A stretch of 32,280 nucleotides of DNA from NCBI GenBank assembly GCA_026393795.1, contig JAPKZL010000082.1:1-32280 (forward strand), in the 5' to 3' direction. Under the pieces are notes generated by a model. That model did not search any database. It saw nothing but the letters and a program-made list of their open reading frames with translations, and was not told where the DNA came from. Source of the DNA: Candidatus Aminicenantes bacterium. GTDB taxonomy: Bacteria > Acidobacteriota > Aminicenantia > UBA2199. Within the stretch, counting starts at the first letter, position 1. Each line of letters starts with the position of its first letter. Position numbers and translations under genes: made by a program. Shown here piece after piece: positions 22,216 to 29,898 of the stretch.

Positions 22216-23136
22216 ATGCCCAAAGATATCAAGGGGATCGAGATCAGGCAAATCCTGGAATTGAACCCGCTCAAGATCCAAAAAATCCATAATGAAAAGT
22301 GGCTGAACAACTCGGTCAGCCACCCGCGGCCTCAGCGCCCCGGCTTGGGCTTGAGCGGCTATCTGAAGCACATCCAGACCGGCCGCATCCAGGTTTTCGG
22401 GAAAACGGAGATCGGCTACCTGCACAACCTGAAGGACGACGAGAAAAACCGCCTACTGAAGAACTACCTGGCGCTGAAACTGCCCGCCATCATCGTTTCC
22501 GAAAACATCGCCATCGAAGCGGACTGGATTGCCATGGCCGCCCATTTCCATACCCCGATCCTCATCTCGGAACTGCACACGGCGCCGCTGATTTCCCGCC
22601 TCAACGCCTTTCTCTACCAGTACTTTTCCAAGAAAATCAAGCTGAACGGGGTGCTGATGGACATTATGGGCCAGGGCGTACTGCTCACCGGCGCTTCGGG
22701 GATCGGCAAGAGCGAAACCGCCCTGGAGCTGGTCAACAAGGGCTACCAGCTGATCGCCGACGATGTCGCCGAGTTTTATCTCGACTCCAACGATGACCTG
22801 GTCGGCCGCTCCAACCCGATTATCAAGAACCTGATGGAGGTGCGCGGGTTGGGCATCATCAACATCAACGACATCTTTGGCGCCTCGGCCGTGCTCGATG
22901 AAAAAAAACTGAACCTGGTGATCAACCTGGAAAAATGGGATGCCAAAAAAAAATACGACCGCCTGGGCGAGGACAGTTTCTATTTCAAGATCCTGGGCCT
23001 GGATATCCCGCTGATCACGCTGCCGGTGGCGCCTGGACGGAACCTGTCGACCATCATCGAGGTGGCCATGCGCAATTTCCTGGTTAAAAAGAGCGGTCGC
23101 AAGAGCTACCTCGAATCAAAAAAGGAAAACCCATGA
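22216..23136 (+). CDS. hprK: HPr kinase/phosphorylase
   Basis: Phosphorylates and dephosphorylates a Ser on HPr, linking carbon or energy state to regulation. The 306-aa protein has the N-terminal HprK domain (~1-130) and the C-terminal kinase with P-loop LLTGASGIGKSETALEL (~157-172), active-site acids in LIADDVAEFY, and the HprK signature LMEVRGLGIININDIFGA. The usual HGVLVD just before the P-loop reads NGVLMD here, so the conserved His is Asn. The HPr substrate Ser is present two genes downstream. ATG 22216 follows AGGCGG; a TTG lies one codon earlier. The stop overlaps a 18-codon mini-frame (23133-23189) that ends on the EIIA start; no rapZ is found in this gap. Confidence 0.94.
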   Translation: MPKDIKGIEIRQILELNPLKIQKIHNEKWLNNSVSHPRPQRPGLGLSGYLKHIQTGRIQVFGKTEIGYLHNLKDDEKNRLLKNYLALKLPAIIVSENIAIEADWIAMAAHFHTPILISELHTAPLISRLNAFLYQYFSKKIKLNGVLMDIMGQGVLLTGASGIGKSETALELVNKGYQLIADDVAEFYLDSNDDLVGRSNPIIKNLMEVRGLGIININDIFGASAVLDEKKLNLVINLEKWDAKKKYDRLGEDSFYFKILGLDIPLITLPVAPGRNLSTIIEVAMRNFLVKKSGRKSYLESKKENP

Positions 23137-23181
23137 ACAGCCGCAGCCGCACAAAAACCCCGGGGTCCGAGGTGACTACAA

Positions 23182-23586
23182 ATGATTAAGAGCCTCATCA
23201 TCACCCATGGCAACCTGGGCCATGAATTAATCCAGGTGGCCGAAAAGATATTGGAGCAAAAGCTGGCCATCGAGGCCATCGCTTTCGACTGGCAGGGCGA
23301 CGGCAGCGACATGATCGCCCAGCTGGAAAAATTCATGGCCGCCAACAAAGGCCACAAGATCATTATTTTCACCGACATGTTCGGCGGTTCGCCTTCCAAT
23401 ATCGCGTCCCGCTTCATCAACAAGAACGTGGAAGTCATATCGGGGGTCAATCTCCCCGGCCTGCTCAAGTTTTTCTGCCACGAGGAAAAAGGGAGGAATT
23501 TCAAGGAAATCATCAAGACCGTCGCCCAGGGAGCCGTGGAGGGCGTCAATATCATCAGCGAATACATAGGAGAAAAAAATGATTGA
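23182..23586 (+). CDS. PTS EIIA component, mannose/sorbose (Man) type
   Basis: A 134-aa EIIA-Man-like phosphocarrier. The phospho-accepting His is His9 in LIITHGNLG. Other landmarks are FTDMFGGSPSNIA and SGVNLPGLLKF. Single-domain EIIA-Man proteins next to hprK, HPr and EI are common in bacteria with a regulatory PTS rather than a sugar uptake system; no EIIB, EIIC or EIID is nearby. The ribosome binding site is GAGGTGA. The last 8 nt overlap the HPr gene. Confidence 0.92.
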   Translation: MIKSLIITHGNLGHELIQVAEKILEQKLAIEAIAFDWQGDGSDMIAQLEKFMAANKGHKIIIFTDMFGGSPSNIASRFINKNVEVISGVNLPGLLKFFCHEEKGRNFKEIIKTVAQGAVEGVNIISEYIGEKND

Positions 23587-23848
23587 AAAAACGCAGGTAA
23601 TCATCAATAAGCTGGGCCTGCACGCCAGGGCCGCCGCCAAATTATCCCATCTGGCCAACATGTTCAACGCCAATATTTACCTGATTTACAACGAGGATAA
23701 AGTCAACGCCAAGAGCCTGCTCGGAATATTGACTCTGGCCGCATCGGTCGGCAACGAGATCATCCTGCAAGCCAGCGGCGACGATGAACAGCAAGCCATC
23801 ACTGCAATCAGCGAGCTTTTCAACCGCAAATTCGACGAAGAAAGCTGA
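23579..23848 (+). CDS. Phosphocarrier protein HPr
   Basis: An 89-aa HPr. The phosphorylatable His15 is in KLGLHARAAAKLS; the family's HARP is HARA here. Ser46, the HprK target, is in VNAKSLLGILTLAASVGNEI. Start 23579 has AGGAGA and overlaps the EIIA end. It is followed directly by ptsI (ATG after the TGA without a gap). It accepts phosphate from EI and passes it to EIIA. Confidence 0.94.
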   Translation: MIEKTQVIINKLGLHARAAAKLSHLANMFNANIYLIYNEDKVNAKSLLGILTLAASVGNEIILQASGDDEQQAITAISELFNRKFDEES

Positions 23849-25606
23849 ATGATCCGCATCAAGGGTAAAGCGGTCTCGCCCGGAATCGTCATGGGCAAGG
23901 CCATGCTCTATGATTCCGCCCGGGAGGTGATCCGGCCCGAAAAAATCGCTGAAAAGTCGGTCGAAAGGGAAATCTGGCGCCTGGAAAACGCGGTAAAGAA
24001 AACCCAGGCCCAGTTGAAGAAAATCAACCGCGACTTGCAAAAGGTCATGGGCCGGGACTCGGCCCTGATCATCGAGACGCAGTACATGCTCATCCAGGAC
24101 AACCATCTTTTGGACGAAATCAAGGTCGCCATCAAGGGCAATCTGGTCAAAGCCGAGTGGGCGATCAAGGAAACCGAAAAAAAATACCTGCGCATCTTCA
24201 ACACCATTCCCGATCTCTCATTCAAGACCAAGAGCAACGACATTTCCGACGTGTTGAGCCGGCTGATCGAAAACCTGAAAAGAAGCGGCCGCTCGTCGCC
24301 GGCCGCCCATCCCGGCCAGGTCATCTTGGTCGCCGACGACATCACCCCTTCCGAGGCCGCCAAGCTGATGGGCAGCAACAAATTGCTGGGCCTGGTCCTG
24401 AACAAGGGCGGCGAGACATCGCACACGGTCATCCTGGCCCGTACCATGGGCATTCCCGCCATCATGGACACCGCCAATGCCACCGAATCCATCGCAGACG
24501 GCGATGAACTGGCGCTGGACAGCATCAACGGCGAAGTGATCGTGCAGCCCACCCAGGCCGTGGTCGCCGAGATCACCATCAAGAGCGAAAAATACCAGAT
24601 CTACCGCGAACAGCTTAAAACGCTCAGCCAGTTGCCGGAACTGACCCGCGACCATCATCAGTTCCATCTCTACGCCAATATCGAGCTCCCTTTCGAAAGC
24701 GAAATTGTCCAGGCGTACGGGGCCAAGGGCATCGGCTTGTTCCACACCGAATTCATGTACCTGGACGACAAAATGAACCTGGCGGAGGAAGCGCAGTACC
24801 TGATATACAAGAGCATCGCCCAGAACATATTCCCCCATCCGTTGGTCGTCCGCACCTACGACCTGGGCCGCGACAAATCGGACGCAGCCGCGCCCGGCCG
24901 CGAAGAGAACCCCTCGCTGGGACTGATGGCCGTGCGCATGTTCCTAAAGAAAAAGGAAGCGTTCAAAATCCAGATCAAGGCCATCCAGCGGGCCAACAGC
25001 AGCGGCAACATCAGGATCCTGTTCCCGATGATCACCGAGATCGAGGAAATTCACGCCATCCGGGCCATCATGGCCGAAACCAAGGAGGAGTTGCTGCACG
25101 AGGGCCATTATCCGAAGAAGGACGTCGCGGTCGGCATCATGCTGGAGATCCCGGCCGCGGTGCGGCTGATCCGCTACCTGAAGGACGATGTCGATTTCTT
25201 TTCGATCGGGACCAACGACCTGATCCAGTACCTGCTGGCCGTGGACCGCAACAACAGCGAGGTGGCTTACCTGTTCAGCCCCTTCCACCCGGCCTTCGTC
25301 CACATCCTCAAGGAGATCCGCCAGGAAGCGGCCCGCATCGGCAAGGAAGTCACCATCTGCGGCGAAATGGCCGGCAAGTGCTTCCAGGCGCTGATGCTTC
25401 TGGGCATGGGCTTCACCCATTTTTCCATGAACGCCATGGCCATCGCCGAGATCAAGAGGGTGTTCACCCAGATCCATTACAGCCGTTTGCGAAAAATCGT
25501 CGCCGAGTTGGACCGCTTCAGCTCGCGTACGGAAATCGAGGAATACCTCACCGAATCGCTGCTGAAGCTGTACCCCGACCTGCTGATCCGCCAACGCTTG
25601 TTCTAG
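23849..25606 (+). CDS. ptsI: PTS enzyme I (phosphoenolpyruvate-protein phosphotransferase)
   Basis: A 585-aa enzyme I that takes phosphate from PEP and passes it to HPr. The phospho-His lies in LNKGGETSHTVILARTMGIPAI (~190). The PEP-binding barrel has VRTYDLGRDK, ENPSLGLMAVR, FPMITEIEEI, FFSIGTNDLIQYLLAVDRNNSEVAYL and the catalytic Cys in VTICGEMAG. Two residues differ from the norm: the RTE motif is GLFHTEFMYL, with His for the Arg equivalent to E. coli Arg296, and LGWRAIR is LGLMAVR. Length is normal. It ends the operon, convergent with plsC after 47 nt without a clear terminator. Confidence 0.95.
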   Translation: MIRIKGKAVSPGIVMGKAMLYDSAREVIRPEKIAEKSVEREIWRLENAVKKTQAQLKKINRDLQKVMGRDSALIIETQYMLIQDNHLLDEIKVAIKGNLVKAEWAIKETEKKYLRIFNTIPDLSFKTKSNDISDVLSRLIENLKRSGRSSPAAHPGQVILVADDITPSEAAKLMGSNKLLGLVLNKGGETSHTVILARTMGIPAIMDTANATESIADGDELALDSINGEVIVQPTQAVVAEITIKSEKYQIYREQLKTLSQLPELTRDHHQFHLYANIELPFESEIVQAYGAKGIGLFHTEFMYLDDKMNLAEEAQYLIYKSIAQNIFPHPLVVRTYDLGRDKSDAAAPGREENPSLGLMAVRMFLKKKEAFKIQIKAIQRANSSGNIRILFPMITEIEEIHAIRAIMAETKEELLHEGHYPKKDVAVGIMLEIPAAVRLIRYLKDDVDFFSIGTNDLIQYLLAVDRNNSEVAYLFSPFHPAFVHILKEIRQEAARIGKEVTICGEMAGKCFQALMLLGMGFTHFSMNAMAIAEIKRVFTQIHYSRLRKIVAELDRFSSRTEIEEYLTESLLKLYPDLLIRQRLF

Positions 25607-25653
25607 AAATTATCGAACCAGGTATTCGTGACGCGTGACGGAGCAGGCAATCA

Positions 25654-26370
25654 TTACACGTACTTTAAAAATACATCCCTGACTTTATCCGTCAACTGGG
25701 TGATCGTTTCCTTGGTATATCCGGACACCGGGATGGGTTTTTCGATTGAGAATTCGATCCGGCCGGGGCGGATGAGCAGGCTGCTGCGGCGATTGATCTC
25801 ATAAGCCCCCTTCTGCACCAGGGGCAGGATGTCCAGGCCGGTCTCCAGGGCCAGCAGGAAGCCGCCTTTTTTGAAAGGCCCGAGCTTGCCGTCGCGGGTG
25901 CGCGTCCCTTCCGGGAATACGGCGCAGGAAAAATTTTTTTTCTGCCTGATCAGCGCGGCGGCGCGGCGCAGGGATTCCATGGCCTTGATGCCGCTCTTGC
26001 GGCTGACCGGGATCTGGCCCATGCGCCGGATCACCCAGCCGTAGACCGGCCAGTCGAAGTGGCTCTCCTCCTCGATACCGCGCGCCCAACCCGGGAAACT
26101 GCGGTAGAAAACAAAACCGTCGAGGAGATTGACGTGGTTCATCATCAGGATGTACTGCCGGCCCGATTGGAAGTTTTCCCGGCCCGATAGGGTGACCCGG
26201 ATGCCGCAGATCCAGACCAGCGAGCGGCACAATCCCTTCACCCAGCCTTCAAAAAAACCGCCGGCGCGGAAAATGCCGATCAACAATAGGAACAGCGCCC
26301 CGAAAAAGAACCAGATCCCGCCGATGCACCAGATCAGCAGCGAGAGAGCGGCGGCAGCGGCTTTCTTCAT
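25654..26370 (-). CDS. plsC: 1-acyl-sn-glycerol-3-phosphate acyltransferase (PlsC family)
   Basis: A 238-aa membrane acyltransferase. One or two N-terminal helices (AALSLLIWCIGGIWFFFGALFLLLIGIF) anchor it. The catalytic HX4D is NHVNLLD (~residue 78), with substrate motif FPEGTRTRDGKLGPFKKG (~150) and the proline block DILPLV. The reaction would add the second acyl chain to lysophosphatidic acid, though lyso-glycolipids are possible. Its start overlaps the upstream lipid kinase stop by 4 nt, so the two genes are translationally coupled in phospholipid metabolism. Confidence 0.92.
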   Translation of the reverse strand: MKKAAAAALSLLIWCIGGIWFFFGALFLLLIGIFRAGGFFEGWVKGLCRSLVWICGIRVTLSGRENFQSGRQYILMMNHVNLLDGFVFYRSFPGWARGIEEESHFDWPVYGWVIRRMGQIPVSRKSGIKAMESLRRAAALIRQKKNFSCAVFPEGTRTRDGKLGPFKKGGFLLALETGLDILPLVQKGAYEINRRSSLLIRPGRIEFSIEKPIPVSGYTKETITQLTDKVRDVFLKYV

Positions 26371-27281
26371 GCCAGGATGGTCAGCTCGCCGGGGAGCACC
26401 TTCAGCGCCAGCGGCGTCGCGCCCAGCAGTTCGCCGTCAGCCATGAGCTGCTCCTGCGGGCAGCTGTCGATCACGATCTCGGCGGCACGGAAATGCTTCA
26501 CCTTGGGATGCCCGACATGGGTGCCCTTGAACACCCTGGAAAAGATGTTCAGGATGTCGCGGCGGTTGACACCCGCGAAGATGACCAGGTCCACCTTGCC
26601 GTCACCGCTGTCGGCGGCGGGGGCGATCTTCATGCCGCCGCCGGTATACTTGGAATTGGAGATGACCAGGGCGCTGTCAGCGACCTCCATCTTTTCATTG
26701 TCGACGGTCAGCAGCATGCGGTTGCGCATGCCCTTGGCCAGGCGCAGCAGCACGGCCAGGCTGTAGCCCATGGAACCGAAGCCTTTGAGCTTCTCGTTGG
26801 TCAGCTTGAGGATGTCGGCGATCAGGCCGACGCCCAGGATGTTGAGGTAATATTGCCTGATTTTCTTTTGCCCGCGCTGATAGACGATTTCCACCAGATC
26901 GACCTGGCGGCGCTTTCCGGCCAGAATGTTCTCGACGGCCGGCCGCCAATTCAGGATTGAAAAATCGCGCAGGAAGGAATTGCCGGTGCCGGCCGGTATC
27001 ATGCCCAGTTCCACCGGCTTTTCCGGCCTCCCGTCGGCGTACAGGCCGTTGACGATCTCGAAGGGGGTGCCGTCGCCGCCGATGGTCAGGATTCTCTCGT
27101 ATTCCTGGCTGGCGGCTTCACGGCCGATCTGGAAAGCATGGCCAGCATACTCGGAAACCTTGACATCCATCCGGCCGATGCGCTCGGCCAGCGTCGTGCG
27201 GATGGCGGCGAAAGCCTTGAGCCCCTTGCCCTTGCCGGCATGGGGATTCAGAACGAGCATGGTTTTGAGGTCGGGAAGCAT
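26367..27281 (-). CDS. Diacylglycerol kinase family lipid kinase (DagK/YegS-like)
   Basis: A 304-aa soluble lipid kinase. Landmarks of the catalytic domain are LVLNPHAGKGKG (~10-21), ILTIGGDGTPFEIVNGL (GGDGT nucleotide loop, ~68), PAGTGNSFLRDF and, in the C-terminal beta domain, GGGMKIAPAADSGDGKVDLVIFAG and DGELLGATPL. Likely substrates are diacylglycerol or related lipids, giving phosphatidic acid precursors used near PlsC. A promoter TTGTCT-N17-TATAAA places the start codon 5 nt after the -10, so the mRNA should be leaderless. No ribosome binding site is seen. Confidence 0.9.
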   Translation of the reverse strand: MLPDLKTMLVLNPHAGKGKGLKAFAAIRTTLAERIGRMDVKVSEYAGHAFQIGREAASQEYERILTIGGDGTPFEIVNGLYADGRPEKPVELGMIPAGTGNSFLRDFSILNWRPAVENILAGKRRQVDLVEIVYQRGQKKIRQYYLNILGVGLIADILKLTNEKLKGFGSMGYSLAVLLRLAKGMRNRMLLTVDNEKMEVADSALVISNSKYTGGGMKIAPAADSGDGKVDLVIFAGVNRRDILNIFSRVFKGTHVGHPKVKHFRAAEIVIDSCPQEQLMADGELLGATPLALKVLPGELTILA

Positions 27282-27286
27282 GGCTA

Positions 27287-27315
27287 TTTATAGCACAGGC
27301 CCGAGGCAAAGACAA
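27287..27315 (-). promoter_or_regulatory. Promoter of the lipid kinase/plsC operon, leaderless
   Basis: Minus-strand TTGTCT (27315-27310), 17-nt spacer, TATAAA (27292-27287), 5 nt to the ATG. Confidence 0.6.
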
Positions 27316-27631
27316 CCCGGATTCCCCGCCTTATTCCTTCCTTCCTTTAACTGTAACCGAAAGACTCATGGATTGCCAGGGCGCTGGATAACCCATTTTT
27401 TTGGCTGTTTTTTACTCAATACCTGCCTTTCCTGCCGCCTCATCGACCAGCCATGAAGGGATATCGGCGGAGGTTTGAACATCAGAGTGTGGAAAACTCG
27501 CGAAAAGGGATGAAAGAACCTGATTGCTCCGTACTCTTCTTTTTTTGCACAACTATGTCACGCCGATATTACCGATAACATTGCCTTTTCCTGATAACAT
27601 CCGACCTGCAAGGGTTTGCGGAATCGCGCCT
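27316..27631. other. Spacer of ~315 nt with nothing recognisable
   Basis: Low-coding-potential sequence between the lipid-kinase promoter and the end of the TM1266-like gene. No convincing frame, tRNA, long inverted repeat or member of the 58-nt or 28-nt repeat families is seen. Confidence 0.5.
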
Positions 27632-27892
27632 CTATTTCAGCTTCAGGGTGATGCGTTTGGCCGTGGCCCCCTTGACCAGGTTGAGCTTGCGCACGAACTC
27701 GTCGATCTTGGCGTCCTCGCCCACCATCTCCAGCAGCACCAGGCCGGTCTGGGAGCAATTGTCGAGCACGCCGTCATGAATGCCAAGCCGGGTCTTGATC
27801 AAGCAGCCCCAGCCGGTGAGTATCTTTTGCACGTTCATAGCGGTCTCGCTGCGGGTGCTGATCAGTAGCGCCACCACGTCTCTTTTATTCAT
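27632..27892 (-). CDS. TM1266/NikR-C-like ferredoxin-fold regulator
   Basis: An 86-aa protein resembling the TM1266 family (putative iron-only hydrogenase system regulators), related in fold to ACT and NikR C-terminal domains. Visible matches are VALLISTRSETAMNVQKILTGWGCLIKTRLGIHDGV and the strand-helix pattern LVLLEMVGEDAKIDEFVRKLNLVKGATAKRITLKL. Such proteins often sit near [FeFe]-hydrogenase maturation genes, but none is in this window. It lacks a DNA-binding domain. GGAGG lies upstream of the ATG at 27892. It diverges from the methyltransferase gene. Confidence 0.7.
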   Translation of the reverse strand: MNKRDVVALLISTRSETAMNVQKILTGWGCLIKTRLGIHDGVLDNCSQTGLVLLEMVGEDAKIDEFVRKLNLVKGATAKRITLKLK

Positions 27893-27966
27893 CGCAGCCT
27901 CCTAGATGTATGATTGGCTATAGTACCACAAACGAATGGCGCGTACCCGCAGCCGGCGAAATTCAA

Positions 27967-27995
27967 TTGACATTCACGCCAATTGTCTTCAGAAT
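27967..27995 (+). promoter_or_regulatory. Promoter of the methyltransferase gene, leaderless arrangement
   Basis: TTGACA (27967-27972), 17-nt spacer, CAGAAT (27990-27995), ATG 6 nt later. The -35 is consensus and the -10 matches 4 of 6 positions. Confidence 0.45.
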
Positions 27996-28001
27996 ACGAC
28001 C

Positions 28002-28598
28002 ATGGCTGCTGACATCAAACAACTGCTGAGCAATCTGCTCGGCTTCTACGATTTCACCGGCAAGACCATCGTCTCAATCGGGGCCGGCGGCGGGCAGATG
28101 ATCGAGTACGCGCGACCGGCCAAGCGAGTGTTTGCCGTGGACAGCAGCGCCGCGGCGCTGGACACGCTGCGCCAAAACCTGAAAAAATCGGACCTCGCCA
28201 ACAAGTTCACCATCATCCTTTCCGACTTCTATCGCTGCCAGCAAAAGGGCGACGTGGTGCTGTTCGAGTTCTGCCTGCACGAATTGCCAGATCCCGCCAC
28301 AGCCCTAGCCCACGCCCGCGAGCTGGCCGGAGACGTCCTGGTCGCTGACCATTTCCCCGGATCGGAGTGGGCGTACCATGTCGCCGAGGAGGACAAGGTC
28401 GCCAGGAGTTGGAAAGCGCTTCACGCCTGTCGGCCCAGGAAGGTGCAAAAACACGAAACGGTCCAGTCATTCAAGGACTACCAGGAGCTACGACTGAAAG
28501 TGGAGTCGATAGGCGAGGTCGCCATCAGCCGCATCACGCCCTTCGTCGGTCGCAGCGACTTCACCATCCCCATGACCTACGGCTTCGCCCTGGTTTAA
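28002..28598 (+). CDS. Class I SAM-dependent methyltransferase
   Basis: A 198-aa Rossmann-fold methyltransferase-like protein. Motif I is TIVSIGAGGGQMIEYA (~25-40), followed by an acidic residue at the end of strand 2 (RVFAVDSS) and motif IV-like DVVLFEFCLHELPDP, where a Cys-Leu-His-Glu pattern follows the strand. The C-terminal part (VQSFKDYQELRLKVESIGEVAISRITPFVGRSDFTIPMTYGFALV) is beta-rich. The substrate is not recognisable. I use ATG 28002, which fits the promoter 6 nt upstream; an upstream frame extension to 27936 would cross the promoter. Confidence 0.78.
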   Translation: MAADIKQLLSNLLGFYDFTGKTIVSIGAGGGQMIEYARPAKRVFAVDSSAAALDTLRQNLKKSDLANKFTIILSDFYRCQQKGDVVLFEFCLHELPDPATALAHARELAGDVLVADHFPGSEWAYHVAEEDKVARSWKALHACRPRKVQKHETVQSFKDYQELRLKVESIGEVAISRITPFVGRSDFTIPMTYGFALV

Positions 28599-28684
28599 AC
28601 GGCCGGAACGCACCTCCACGAAGGCTGGGCTTTTCGCCTGCTGCTGTGCTATACTCGGCCTGTCCCAACCACGCGGAGGTAAAT

Positions 28685-29395
28685 ATGGCGTCAGCGGATG
28701 AATTCAAGGGGTTTTCCAAAGAGACCGTTAAATTCTTTCGCGAGCTGGCGAAAAACAACGACCGCGAGTGGTTCGCGGCCCAGCGCCGCCACTATGATGA
28801 GTTCGTGCTGCGGCCGGCCCAGGCATTTGTCGTTGCCATGGGCGAGCGGCTGCAACGCCTCACCCCCGGGATCAACGCCGACCCGCGTGCGAACGGTTCG
28901 TTGTTCCGCATTTTCCGCGACACCCGTTTCAGCCAGGACAAGACGCCGTACAAGACCCATCTGGGGATATATTTTTGGGAGGGCCAGGGGGGGCGAATGG
29001 AATGCTCGGGCTATTACTTCCACCTGGAACCGCCCATCATGATGCTGGGAGGGGGAATCTACATTTTCCCGCGCCCGCTGCTCGAGCGTTTCCGCCAGGC
29101 CGCGCTCGACCCGGAATACGGCGACGAGCTGGCTGCAATCATCAGGAAAATCCTCGCCCGGCCGGGCTTCATCCTCGGCAACCCGCACTACAAGCGCCTC
29201 CCGCCCGGGACCGATCCCGCCCATGCCAATGCCGGGCTGCTGCTCCACAACGGCTTGTATGCCGCCTGGGAATCAAAAATACCGAATGAGTTCTATTCAG
29301 CCGCGTTGCTTGAGTATTGCACCGACAAGTTCAGCTTGCTGCAACCCTTGCATCGATGGCTGACCGACCTGAGAAACGGCAATTTCGATTTTTAA
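28685..29395 (+). CDS. DUF2461 domain-containing protein
   Basis: A 236-aa protein of the DUF2461 (TIGR02453) family, found across bacteria and some fungi, with no settled function. Typical blocks are FKGFSKETVKFFRELAKNNDREWFAAQRRHYDEFVLRPAQAFV, LFRIFRDTRFSQDKTPYKTHLGIYFWEG, GYYFHLEPPIMMLGGGIYIFPRPLLERFRQA and AWESKIPNEFYSAALLEYCTDKFSLLQPLHRWL. The length is normal. GGAGGT lies 5 nt before the ATG, with a TATACT -10-like box at 28650-28655. A 28-nt palindrome begins 3 nt after its stop, filling the gap to the convergent tsaE. Confidence 0.9.
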   Translation: MASADEFKGFSKETVKFFRELAKNNDREWFAAQRRHYDEFVLRPAQAFVVAMGERLQRLTPGINADPRANGSLFRIFRDTRFSQDKTPYKTHLGIYFWEGQGGRMECSGYYFHLEPPIMMLGGGIYIFPRPLLERFRQAALDPEYGDELAAIIRKILARPGFILGNPHYKRLPPGTDPAHANAGLLLHNGLYAAWESKIPNEFYSAALLEYCTDKFSLLQPLHRWLTDLRNGNFDF

Positions 29396-29398
29396 AGG

Positions 29399-29426
29399 GT
29401 AGTGACAGGTCGCGACCTGTCACTAC
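29399..29426. repeat. 28-nt perfect palindrome between convergent genes
   Basis: GTAGTGACAGGTCG then CGACCTGTCACTAC, with no mismatch and no loop. It occupies almost the whole 35-nt gap between the DUF2461 and tsaE stop codons. It has the same length and GTAG/CTAC ends as the palindromes at 2740 and 9958 but a different interior. It could act as a bidirectional terminator if it forms a hairpin, although no T-run is present. Confidence 0.75.
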
Positions 29427-29430
29427 TTCG

Positions 29431-29898
29431 TCATGTTTTTGCAAAACCGAAAATATCTTCGGTGATATAAGGCAGTTCCGTGCGCAGGCGCAAGCGGCGA
29501 CGATTGTTTTTGAGGGTGGCGATGTCCACGACGATGACTCCGGCCAGGGAAAAATATTCGGGCCGCAGGTACTGCGCCCATTCCACCGCCACCACCCCGG
29601 CGCCGATGAACTCGTCAATGGGGTTTTCCCGGGCTCCGAGCAGTCCGCCCAAGCGGTACAGATCGAAATGGAACAAAGGGTGGATGCCCTGGTACTGGTT
29701 CATCAGCACGTAGGATGGGCTGACCACTTCCGGCACGGGAATTTCCAGCCCGGAAGCGATGCCCTTGATCAGAATGGTCTTCCCGGCCGCCAGGTCGCCA
29801 CTGACCAGAATAATCTCTTGCCCGCGCAGCTGGAGTCCCAGCCGCCGGCCGATGGCCTGCGTGTCTTCAGGAGCCGAGGAAAGGAGAGTGGAATCCAT
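29431..29898 (-). CDS. tsaE: tRNA threonylcarbamoyladenosine biosynthesis ATPase TsaE
   Basis: A 155-aa P-loop protein required with TsaB, TsaC and TsaD for the t6A37 modification of ANN-decoding tRNAs. Walker A is VSGDLAAGKTILIKGIASGL (~33-52), with the family blocks VVSPSYVLMNQYQG, LFHFDLYRLGG and VVAVEWAQYL. The length is normal. The start overlaps the end of nnr by 32 nt; the nnr-tsaE order is widespread in bacteria. Confidence 0.94.
   Translation of the reverse strand: MDSTLLSSAPEDTQAIGRRLGLQLRGQEIILVSGDLAAGKTILIKGIASGLEIPVPEVVSPSYVLMNQYQGIHPLFHFDLYRLGGLLGARENPIDEFIGAGVVAVEWAQYLRPEYFSLAGVIVVDIATLKNNRRRLRLRTELPYITEDIFGFAKT

Noticed and set aside
23133-23189. 18-codon mini-gene between hprK and EIIA
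   Set aside because: It overlaps both neighbours' start/stop signals and shows no known motif; more likely a coupling spacer.
29399-29426. Classical intrinsic terminator
   Set aside because: The palindrome has no loop and no T-run on either side; listed as a repeat instead, though a termination role is possible.
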